Positions 44,330 to 51,710 of a stretch of 57,380 nt of DNA are shown piece after piece. The notes below the pieces were generated by a model. That model was given only the letters and a program-made list of their open reading frames with translations, was not told the origin of the DNA and ran no database searches. Numbering within the stretch: the first letter of the stretch is position 1; every line of letters starts with the position of its first letter. Where the stretch lies: NCBI GenBank assembly GCA_900768245.1, contig CAAGCE010000174.1, forward strand, positions 1 to 57,380, in the 5' to 3' direction. The DNA is from Oscillospiraceae bacterium (lineage in GTDB: Bacteria; Bacillota; Clostridia; Oscillospirales; Ruminococcaceae). Made by a program: the position numbers and the translations under genes.

Positions 44330-44399
44330 AAAGCCGTTCGGTTTTCACGCACTCTTTTTTCTCATATCAAATTGCTTTTCTGCCGAACCGAACAGCTTT
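44330..44399. repeat. 14-bp inverted repeat in the leader of the Maff2-like gene
   Basis: AAAGCCGTTCGGTT (44330-44343) and AACCGAACAGCTTT (44386-44399) pair with one G-T mismatch around a 42-base loop. The region has no gene. It could be a leader structure, an operator or part of an origin of transfer. Confidence 0.6.
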
Positions 44400-44406
44400 G
44401 ATAAAC

Positions 44407-44453
44407 AAAAAAAGAGAGCCAGAAAACAGATACAAATCTGTTTCTTAGCTCTC
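44407..44453 (-). terminator. Terminator inside the transfer gene set, upstream of the Maff2-like gene
   Basis: On the minus strand a long stem (GAGAGC, AGAAACAGAT with ATCTGTTTTCT, CTCTC, small internal loops) is followed by seven T. It lies 35 bp after the small-protein gene and 120 bp before the Maff2-like gene, so it should end or attenuate the lipoprotein-pcfB-virD4 transcript. Confidence 0.85.
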
Positions 44454-44487
44454 ATTCGCTGTTCCGTCCCTCTCATTCGGGACGCCG

Positions 44488-44685
44488 TTATTCAGTTGTA
44501 TTTTCTTCCTTATCGGTGCGGAAAACCAGTTTTCTTTTTGATTCATAAATCAGATAGCCTGTTTTCCTCGGCTCTAAAACTATCTCCGATTTCCGTTCCA
44601 TAAGTTTGTTTATCGCATCTATCTCACCTTTAGTGAGCTTCTTTGTTTCCTCCATATTACATAAATGCAGGAGGTTCATTTCCAT
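44488..44685 (-). CDS. Small basic protein of unknown function
   Basis: The 65-residue protein starts after AAAGGAGAAG, 24 bp downstream of virD4. It is charged and has a helical middle (TKGEIDAINKLMERKSEIV). There is no membrane segment and no family I recognise. The terminator that follows marks it as the last gene of the first transfer transcript. Confidence 0.6.
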   Translation of the reverse strand: MEMNLLHLCNMEETKKLTKGEIDAINKLMERKSEIVLEPRKTGYLIYESKRKLVFRTDKEENTTE

Positions 44686-44709
44686 AGTTTTCTTCTCCTT
44701 TGATTTAAA

Positions 44710-46863
44710 TTATGCAATACTGTACAGCTCCGCACAGCATTCCAGCCTTTGGCGTATTTCGTATGGTATATCCTCCATTATGCTGACAGGCGGCTCTATT
44801 TCCGCACCCTCCGCATCTGAGGTTACGAAACGCAGCTTTATGCTGTTTATCTTCTCCCCGTCTTCCGAATCAAGGAACTCCGAAAAGTCTATATATTCCA
44901 CTTCGGGTAGCGTTTCCACATAACGGTCAAGATAATAGATATACGGATTATCCGATTTGGTTTCGCCCTTTTCCGTATCGGGCTGCCAATCCTCCCCAAG
45001 CTCTCCGTATCTCGGATGCTCGGAAAGATTGAATTTATTGGTGAAGAACGGGTAAAGTCCTCGCACCATTACAATGCAGTTGTTGTTATCCATAGTGGTC
45101 AGCTCGTCAATGGTGGCAAGCTCTCTGCCGAGAATAGCATTGTTGTATGATGAGCTGCCCTGCTTTCCCTTTGTCTGATTTATGGATAGCTGGTCAATGG
45201 TTTCCTTGCCCAACTCCTTTGACAGATACTCATTGGTGAATTGGTCTTTGCCGCCCAAATATATGAGCGTATCGCAGTTTCCGGGCAGCTCCTCCCACGA
45301 TTTTTCATACATTCTTTTCAGCTGTGAGAGATTTTGCAGGATAACCTGTGCGGAAATCTCAAACTTTCGGCAGGTGGCAAGTATCTTTTCAAATTCGGGT
45401 ATCTTTCCCACGTTCGCAAACTCATCTAAGATAAAGCGAACGTGACAAGGCAGTCTGCCGTGATAATGATTTATTGCTCTATCATAGAGGGTATCGAAAA
45501 GCTGTGTGTACATCATTGCCGCCAAAAAGTTATACGTTGTGTCCGTTGACGGAATAACGATAAACAGGGCGGTCGGTTTATCTCCCAAGGTTTCAAGGTG
45601 GATATTGTCCGTATGCGTAAGGTCACGCACGTTTTCCAGCTTGAAATACTGGAGCTTTGTGGTGGTGGAAATTAAAATGCTTTGCATTGTCTTTCCTGCC
45701 GCCTGTTTGAATTCCTCATAATACTGAACGGAAAGAGCCTTCGGAGCTTTTTCTTTTCGCTTGTCGAACATCAGGTCAAGCTCTGATTTTTCTTCTTCCT
45801 TGCCCTCGATAACCTTAGCCTTGTGGATAAGGTCAAGGACTCCTGCAAAGTTCTGTTCCTCCTCAGTTCCCGTTTCTATTAGCAAAAAAGAAAGTGCCGA
45901 TAACAGCAGACGTGTGGCATCGTCCCAGAAAGGATCACCGGAGTTTCCCTCACCCTTTGTGTTTGTCATAAAAACGTTTATCATTTTTATGACATTATTG
46001 CTGTTTATCTTACCCGTGCTGTCACGGAGATAATGGAAAGGGTTGTAGTTGGAGCTGTGCTTCATATCGTTCAGATTGAACACCTTTATCTCATAGCCGT
46101 GATTTATAAGCATCTTTCCGCAGGATTCCACAAGCTCGCCCGATGGGTCTGTTACAACAAAGGAAGTGTTGCATTGCAGTAAATTCGGCTTAACAAAAAA
46201 TCTTGATTTTCCCGTTCCCGAACCGCCGAGAATAATCTGATTAAGATTAAGCATCGGCTTTATCTTCTCCGCTTCCCTGCTCCTGCCCGTAACATCTTTT
46301 ATTGATATTTCCATGCCGTTAAGCTCTGCGGATTTATTTTTCTTCGGTTTTGACTTGCCCTTTTTCTTTCGGTTCTCCGCTTCTTCCGCCGCTTCGTTCT
46401 TCTCCCTCACCTTTCGGTCCAGAACAAGAAAAACATCGCTTGCACAGATAACGTTGTTGTAAAAGCCTTTCTTTGTGGTATCGGCAATAATCTCTTTCTC
46501 CTGCCTGTTTCCCCACCTTGCAGAACCGTGTTCAACGCCCTTTCGGTGATAACGCTTTCCATTTCCCACAAGGCGGTACATAACGGCGATAAGGCTTGCA
46601 AAAAATCCGATTACACAGGCATTTCGTGTCATTCCCGTTCCCCTGATAACCGCAAGAAAAGCATTGCCCAGATTGTTCGGGGTCATATACTCCCCTATGC
46701 TCTCTATGGCTTCAAATATCTGAATATTGCCGTTCTTGTCTGCGGTCATTTCAAGGGTATATCCGAACAGCACGATTATGGGGAAAGCAATTACACAGGC
46801 TATGACGATTATATACAGAAGCGTATCTGTTTTCTTTTCGGGGATTCCCATATTAGCAGCCAT
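44710..46863 (-). CDS. VirD4/TraG type IV coupling protein
   Basis: The 717-residue protein has two N-terminal membrane segments (residues 12-36 and about 75-95). The ATPase has Walker A GGSGTGKSR near residue 209, TraG-type VVTDPSGEL, Walker B RFILDEFANVG near 479 and a C-terminal AATMDELT-like segment (LATIDELTTMDNN). It brings the DNA-relaxase complex to the secretion channel. GCAGGAG precedes the start, 3 bp after the pcfB-like stop. Confidence 0.93.
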   Translation of the reverse strand: MAANMGIPEKKTDTLLYIIVIACVIAFPIIVLFGYTLEMTADKNGNIQIFEAIESIGEYMTPNNLGNAFLAVIRGTGMTRNACVIGFFASLIAVMYRLVGNGKRYHRKGVEHGSARWGNRQEKEIIADTTKKGFYNNVICASDVFLVLDRKVREKNEAAEEAENRKKKGKSKPKKNKSAELNGMEISIKDVTGRSREAEKIKPMLNLNQIILGGSGTGKSRFFVKPNLLQCNTSFVVTDPSGELVESCGKMLINHGYEIKVFNLNDMKHSSNYNPFHYLRDSTGKINSNNVIKMINVFMTNTKGEGNSGDPFWDDATRLLLSALSFLLIETGTEEEQNFAGVLDLIHKAKVIEGKEEEKSELDLMFDKRKEKAPKALSVQYYEEFKQAAGKTMQSILISTTTKLQYFKLENVRDLTHTDNIHLETLGDKPTALFIVIPSTDTTYNFLAAMMYTQLFDTLYDRAINHYHGRLPCHVRFILDEFANVGKIPEFEKILATCRKFEISAQVILQNLSQLKRMYEKSWEELPGNCDTLIYLGGKDQFTNEYLSKELGKETIDQLSINQTKGKQGSSSYNNAILGRELATIDELTTMDNNNCIVMVRGLYPFFTNKFNLSEHPRYGELGEDWQPDTEKGETKSDNPYIYYLDRYVETLPEVEYIDFSEFLDSEDGEKINSIKLRFVTSDAEGAEIEPPVSIMEDIPYEIRQRLECCAELYSIA

Positions 46864-46865
46864 AG

Positions 46866-49088
46866 TTAATGCTCCTGCCCTCCCTTGCTCCTGCCGAGAG
46901 ATACCGCCTTATCCTTAACGGCATTGGACAGCTCCTTGATTTTATCGGCAGCATAGCTTTTCAGCTCGCTGAGCTTCTGTTTATCGGGAGTTTTGCGGTC
47001 ACGGATATTCTTTTCAAAGGACTTTTTGATTTCATTTGCACCTTTTTCGGAAATACCCATATTTTGCAGAATATCGGTTTCAATCTTGTCCATTGACATC
47101 ATTGCGGAGCTTCCGTCCTGCTTTGATGTTACCTCAATCATATTTCCCGATACCTGACAAACTCTTGCTTCCTCGGTTTCCTTGGTCTTTGCATCAGAGA
47201 TATATCCGTCATTTACAAGCTGTTTCATCGCAACAGCAACAGACACATCATCAATAAGTCCGAAGTCCTCACGCAGAGCCTTTTCAACCTCCGACATCGG
47301 CGTATCCTTTTCAATCTGCATATACCGATAGCTTTCGGCATCGTCCTTTATGATAACCGTACTGCCGCCATAGCGGTAATATCCCATATCCACAAGCTCC
47401 GCATTGTTCGTATCATATCTTTCGGGTTTTGCCGTCTGTGATTTTTCCTCGTTAATTTCAAAATCACCTGATATATCCGTTTCACGATATGACTTTACAA
47501 CCTTGTCGGCAATTTCCTTTGCGGATATTTCCGAATATCCCATCTGTGTCAGCATACTCCGAACCTCACTAACAGGCATTACGGGGATAACAGCGAATTT
47601 GCTTGTATTGTTATCCAAAACACAGCACTTTGAACCGCTGTCCTTGGGAATTTCGCCTATACATTCCGCCTTTCCGATTACCGTCTGCGAAAGCTGCGAT
47701 TGTGCCAGATATTCGCCTATATTGGGAATATCCGCATAGACTATCTCTGTTTTTTCTGCGGCAAATCCGAAAATCTCTTTCTGCTTATCGTTAAGCTCTT
47801 TATGTATATCCTCAAGCAGCTTTTGTATCGTTTTGCCGTTCAGACCTCTCTCCCTGAGTGCTGCCGACATCTCCGCACAGCTCCCCATTTTCACGCTGAT
47901 AAGCTCGTTTTTCTTGGAGTTAAAAAGGTCGATTCTCCGAAGCTCTCCGCCCTGTGTTCCGTATTTATACACGGCGGTATCCTTGTTTATCCTGCGGTTT
48001 CGTGTATTGAAATACCCTGCAAGCTCGATTCCGTTTACGGCTCGTTTCACCTTTCCCGATGAATCGTACACCGGATACTGCTTATCAAAATCAAGCTCGG
48101 ATTTCAGCGTTTTGCCGCCGTTGATAAGCTCGGAATCGGACTGCTTAATGCGAATGTAGTCCTGCCCCTTTGTGTTGGGAACACGCATAAAATATGTATC
48201 TGCGGTATTAAGCTCCTCAATATTCAGCTTAGCCATATCAAGAGTTATGATGTTGTCATACACATCAATGATATATTCCTCGCTCATTTCAAGGCTGTCC
48301 TTGTATTCCTGTCTTGCCTTTTCAACCTTTTCGGAAATATCCGAATCATACATAACCGCCACGTTTTCACCCTGATTCACAAAGGAAACTTCAAGGTTAT
48401 CTGCTTTTGCGGCCGCATATATTTCTTCTGCCTCGTCCTGCGATACCACAAAGGCTTCATATCCCAAATCATCAAGAGGTGCGGTCTGTTCATATCGGGT
48501 AACATCAATGCCGTCCACCAGCTTTTTGATTTCCTGAGCTTCCTTCAAAGCCTTTGAATACTGCCCTTCAAACTCCTTGGGGACAAAATTCATATACTTA
48601 TCATCATCATTTTTAAAGGTTACAACAGGAATATCGTGGTCGGTCATCACTCGGCGGACAAGTCCTATATCCTCGGTATCAATAAGGTCTTTTCCGTCCT
48701 TTACTGCGATTTTATCGGGATTTTCCTGCAAATCCTTTGCAACGGCGTGTTTAAGTGCCGACTGTATCATATCTATCTGACTTGCAGGGACGGCAAACAC
48801 GGCATTATTGCTGTCCCCGACCTCAGTTTTAAAGAACGAACCGCCCATTTTCAGCAGATTTTTCTCAACCTCGACTGACTTTTCGGCAGGAACGGTAACG
48901 TACTTTATATCAAAGCCTGCCTTTTGGAGCTTCCGAAAATCACTTTTTGACAGCTTACCCAGCTTTATTTTCGGCGGCTTTATTTTCTTTCCTGCCTGAT
49001 TTCTCTTACGCTCCTCCATTGAGCTAAAAATATCCATCATTCGCTTTAACAGCTCAATGAACGTGGTGCAGGCATCATCTCCTACCAT
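46866..49088 (-). CDS. PcfB-like (DUF3801) protein with long C-terminal extension
   Basis: The N-terminal 150 residues follow the PcfB/DUF3801 outline. FIELLKRMMDIFSSME is followed by GKLSKSDFRKLQKAGFDIKYVTV and VFAVPASQIDMIQSALK. PcfB-type proteins bind relaxase or DNA and recruit it to the coupling protein, and virD4 is the next gene. The usual family length is below 200 residues, so the remaining 590 residues are extra. They contain several LPD/YodL-type small repeats and end in QKLSELKSYA plus a helical, basic tail. The start overlaps the lipoprotein stop (TAATG). No relaxase HUH motif is visible in the extension. Confidence 0.7.
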   Translation of the reverse strand: MVGDDACTTFIELLKRMMDIFSSMEERKRNQAGKKIKPPKIKLGKLSKSDFRKLQKAGFDIKYVTVPAEKSVEVEKNLLKMGGSFFKTEVGDSNNAVFAVPASQIDMIQSALKHAVAKDLQENPDKIAVKDGKDLIDTEDIGLVRRVMTDHDIPVVTFKNDDDKYMNFVPKEFEGQYSKALKEAQEIKKLVDGIDVTRYEQTAPLDDLGYEAFVVSQDEAEEIYAAAKADNLEVSFVNQGENVAVMYDSDISEKVEKARQEYKDSLEMSEEYIIDVYDNIITLDMAKLNIEELNTADTYFMRVPNTKGQDYIRIKQSDSELINGGKTLKSELDFDKQYPVYDSSGKVKRAVNGIELAGYFNTRNRRINKDTAVYKYGTQGGELRRIDLFNSKKNELISVKMGSCAEMSAALRERGLNGKTIQKLLEDIHKELNDKQKEIFGFAAEKTEIVYADIPNIGEYLAQSQLSQTVIGKAECIGEIPKDSGSKCCVLDNNTSKFAVIPVMPVSEVRSMLTQMGYSEISAKEIADKVVKSYRETDISGDFEINEEKSQTAKPERYDTNNAELVDMGYYRYGGSTVIIKDDAESYRYMQIEKDTPMSEVEKALREDFGLIDDVSVAVAMKQLVNDGYISDAKTKETEEARVCQVSGNMIEVTSKQDGSSAMMSMDKIETDILQNMGISEKGANEIKKSFEKNIRDRKTPDKQKLSELKSYAADKIKELSNAVKDKAVSLGRSKGGQEH

Positions 49089-50014
49089 TATTCAGCACTC
49101 CCCTCTGTTACGGTTTCGGTTGTGTTTTGCATTTCTGTTTCCAAATGTTCCACTGGAACATTTTCTGTGATAATATCAATAATATCCTCGGAGGTACAGC
49201 CGTAAGAATAGGGTGACATATTTATCATTACAGTAACATCGGTATCAACTGCATCTGCCCAGCCGTTAGGAATGTTCAGAACGGTAAGTCTTTTTATGCC
49301 TATGTTATCAGCATAAAATGCAGGCTCAAATTCCTTAACATCAAAATCCGACACGTTATATGTTTTCGGCTTGGTGATACTTTTCAAGAGGTCACGCTGC
49401 TTTATTTCAAGCAGTTCGTCCGTGCTTTCGTATGTAACGCCGTACCTTCCTGCGATATTTACTTTCAGAAAATGAGTTGCAAACACAGTCTGACGGTTTT
49501 CTCCGTTATCCGCACCGAAGATGCGTTCTTCCTTTTCGGGATATTCTGCCTTGCCGTCCTTGTGGTTCTTGGCATATCCGATTGAATTTGCGGTATAGCC
49601 GAAGTTATGATAGAATTCATCTCGGCTTGTACCCAGCTCCGAATATATCTTATCGGCGGTTGTATCGTTGTTCCTTGCCCATATTTCAACAAGTTTATCG
49701 GGGTTCAGCCGTATGAGGTAAACAGCAGCACCGTCAATCTCCTTATTGATGTTTACTATGTCGGAATAGTATATTTCCCACATATCGGGTGCCAGAAGTC
49801 CGTCCTTTTCAAGTCCTATGGTTCTTGCATAATACTGATAGTCAATAAGGTCGGTAAACTCGTCCTCATCGTATATTTCTTTCTCAAACCACAGCTTGAC
49901 CGCATTAAGCTCTCTTTCCTCTCCCGTAAGCTCCGCTTCATCATCGGCACTTACACAACCTGTGAGCATCACCATTGCGGTTAGCACAAGGCAAATCATC
50001 TTTTTCAGCTTCAT
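49088..50014 (-). CDS. Secreted lipoprotein, first gene of the transfer operon
   Basis: The 308-residue protein has a lipoprotein signal: KLKK, a hydrophobic run and lipobox LTGC with Cys near residue 20. The mature part is acidic with no recognised domain. Its C-terminus has a VPVEH palindrome copy followed by a Thr/Glu-rich tail. It is the promoter-proximal gene of the transfer operon, directly coupled to pcfB. A role at the cell surface, for example exclusion or mating-pair contact, is inference. Confidence 0.72.
   Translation of the reverse strand: MKLKKMICLVLTAMVMLTGCVSADDEAELTGEERELNAVKLWFEKEIYDEDEFTDLIDYQYYARTIGLEKDGLLAPDMWEIYYSDIVNINKEIDGAAVYLIRLNPDKLVEIWARNNDTTADKIYSELGTSRDEFYHNFGYTANSIGYAKNHKDGKAEYPEKEERIFGADNGENRQTVFATHFLKVNIAGRYGVTYESTDELLEIKQRDLLKSITKPKTYNVSDFDVKEFEPAFYADNIGIKRLTVLNIPNGWADAVDTDVTVMINMSPYSYGCTSEDIIDIITENVPVEHLETEMQNTTETVTEGSAE
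49145..49161. repeat. In-gene palindrome copy 10
   Basis: ATGTTCC-ACT-GGAACAT near the end of the lipoprotein gene, translated on the minus strand as VPVEH. Confidence 0.9.
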
Positions 50015-50046
50015 TTCACTATCCCCTTCATTCAGCAGTTTTGTTT

Positions 50047-50077
50047 TCGCTGATTTTTATTATATCAAATCGCTGAT
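50047..50077 (-). promoter_or_regulatory. Probable transfer-operon promoter flanked by direct repeats
   Basis: On the minus strand TATAAT (50059-50064) lies 45 bp before the lipoprotein start, with only a poor -35. ATCAGCGA occurs on both sides of it (50070-50077 and 50047-50054), starts 23 bp apart, a likely regulator site. The rest of 50,015-50,258 shows no gene. Confidence 0.5.
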
Positions 50078-50259
50078 AATGGGAACTATGAACGGGAGTA
50101 CCGAAAACCCCGTAACTGCCGATATTTACGAATTGTTAGTGACAGATAAAGTTTGCTTATGACAGTTCGGGTTAATTTTTTTGTAACGGTTTGTTTGATT
50201 TATGACGTGTCTTAATGTTTTGTAAATTAAATGTGAATATTTTATTTTGCTGAGGGGGT

Positions 50260-50293
50260 AAAAAAAGAGGACCTATGCTCTGTGCATAAGTCC
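50260..50293 (-). terminator. Terminator after the WYL regulator gene
   Basis: A 10-bp stem (GGACTTATGC with GCATAGGTCC, one T-G pair) with a five-base loop is followed on the minus strand by CT and a T run. Confidence 0.85.
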
Positions 50294-50302
50294 TTTATCT
50301 GC

Positions 50303-51292
50303 TTAATCTATATTATCCATAACCTCCGCAAGCATTTCACGATATTCATTCTTCAAGTATTCGGGTTCTACTATTTTTACCTTTGTCCCGAATTTGAACA
50401 TCCAGCCGAAAAACGGCTGCGGCTGTTCTGTCTTTATCTTCACGATAATATCAAAATGCTCATCGTCCTGCGGATAGATTGGTACTTCCTTTCCAAAACG
50501 GTCAATCACCGCATTGACAAGAGAGTTATCAAATCGCAGCCTTACTTCTTCCGATTCTCCGCTGAACATTGAAAAGGTGGAATTCAGATGCTCGTTAAGC
50601 GAAAACCCTGACGGCTTTTTTCTTGCCGCTTCATCAAGTATCTGTATATTATCCATTCGGTCAACACGGAAATTCGATACCGTATCGTACTTATCATAAT
50701 ATGCCACAAGATAATATCTTTCCTCACTCCACGTTAAGGCATACGGTGAACACACCCTTATTCCCTCACGGATAACCGTTTTCTTGTGCAGGTCATAGTC
50801 AAACATATTGAATGAGATTTTCTTCTTTTCGGCAATGGCCTTGTGGATTGCATCAAGGCAGTAATATATATGCTCATTGGTTGCTCTCGGACGATTGGGA
50901 ATATATACCTCACGCTGTATCTGCTTCCCCTCATAGCTGCTTGACAGTTTTCCTATTTTCTGCAAAAGCTCCTTGGCTTTTTTCTCGGTAAGAAACTTTG
51001 ACGATGATACCGCATTGGCAATAAGATTAAGTTCCGTAAGTTGAAACTCCCGTCCCACAAGTCGGTATCCCGATTTCTTTCCTCGACCCGATATTACATC
51101 TATCCCAAAGGCTTCCAGAGCTTTAACATCGTCATATATGGTCTTTCGGTTTGCTGATATTCCGTACTCTGCCAGCTTTTCCTCTATTTCGTTTGCGTTA
51201 AGTGAATGTTCCTCATCGGTCTGCTCATACAGAATTTTCAACAAATACAACAGCTTCAGCTTTTGATTTCCGGGTCTTGGCTGTTCGTTCAC
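50303..51292 (-). CDS. WYL-domain transcriptional regulator (DeoR-type HTH)
   Basis: The 329-residue protein has an N-terminal winged helix (KLLYLLKILYEQ, then ISANRKTIYDDVKALEAFGIDV, residues 10-65). A WYL domain (residues 140-235) reads YALTWSEERYYLVAYYD and FRVDRMDNI, and a WCX-like C-terminal region follows. WYL proteins bind nucleic-acid-type ligands and often control defence loci. It is divergent from hsdRMS with 418 bp between, and inverted repeats of one type lie near both promoters. It probably regulates itself and possibly the restriction system. Confidence 0.88.
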   Translation of the reverse strand: MNEQPRPGNQKLKLLYLLKILYEQTDEEHSLNANEIEEKLAEYGISANRKTIYDDVKALEAFGIDVISGRGKKSGYRLVGREFQLTELNLIANAVSSSKFLTEKKAKELLQKIGKLSSSYEGKQIQREVYIPNRPRATNEHIYYCLDAIHKAIAEKKKISFNMFDYDLHKKTVIREGIRVCSPYALTWSEERYYLVAYYDKYDTVSNFRVDRMDNIQILDEAARKKPSGFSLNEHLNSTFSMFSGESEEVRLRFDNSLVNAVIDRFGKEVPIYPQDDEHFDIIVKIKTEQPQPFFGWMFKFGTKVKIVEPEYLKNEYREMLAEVMDNID

Positions 51293-51328
51293 TCAATATT
51301 CCTCCCCTGCGTTTTTCTTTCTGCTTCT

Positions 51329-51364
51329 ATTATACCACATTTAATGTCCAAAAGTATGGACATT
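51329..51364 (-). promoter_or_regulatory. Promoter and operator of the WYL gene
   Basis: On the minus strand TATAAT lies at 51329-51334 with a weak -35. An inverted repeat AATGTCC-N8-GGACATT (51343-51364) covers the spacer and -35 area, a position suited to repression. Confidence 0.6.
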
Positions 51365-51450
51365 GGGAAATATTTTGAATTTTTATCGCCTATTCAGCGG
51401 ATTTCGTTCTTTAATTATGTATTATTTGTAAATATATCATTTGAATCTTA

Positions 51451-51472
51451 ATTGTCCGTACTTTCGGACATT
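51451..51472. promoter_or_regulatory. Second copy of the TGTCC-N8-GGACA inverted repeat
   Basis: ATTGTCC-N8-GGACATT has the same arms and spacer length as the site over the WYL promoter. It starts 108 bp further towards hsdR and is probably bound by the same protein. Confidence 0.6.
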
Positions 51473-51546
51473 GGTTTTGGTATTGTATTATGGGATGAAA
51501 TACAAAGAATGTTATAACAAAATGCCAAAGATTTACGCCTGATTAC

Positions 51547-51575
51547 TTGATTTTATTGTTAAATTATGATATAAT
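51547..51575 (+). promoter_or_regulatory. Promoter of hsdRMS
   Basis: TTGATT and TATAAT are separated by exactly 17 bp, about 135 bp before hsdR, giving a long leader. Confidence 0.8.
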
Positions 51576-51656
51576 ATAAAAGAATATATTCAGACCGACC
51601 ATTAGTCATTCGCTTCTCATACATAATATGATGAAGCTAAATTTTGATTTTTTATA

Positions 51657-51681
51657 TTCTGATAATTTTGTATTATCAGAA
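51657..51681. other. Hairpin in the hsdR leader
   Basis: A perfect 9-bp inverted repeat (TTCTGATAA with TTATCAGAA, seven-base loop) lies 20 bases before the hsdR ribosome-binding site. No T run follows. Confidence 0.5.
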
Positions 51682-51710
51682 GTTCGACAATATATTTAGG
51701 AGAGGTAGAA

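Noticed and set aside
21427..49161. The in-gene palindrome as a chromosomal ParB site (parS)
   Set aside because: parS reads TGTTNCACGTGNAACA with a four-base centre. These sites have GG/CC arms and a three-base centre, so they are not parS, although a related type of binding site is still possible.
12583..50014. Long plus-strand open frames opposite the transfer genes
   Set aside because: They mirror GC-rich codons of the minus-strand genes, lack ribosome-binding sites and match no families. Only the AbiE pair is real on that strand.
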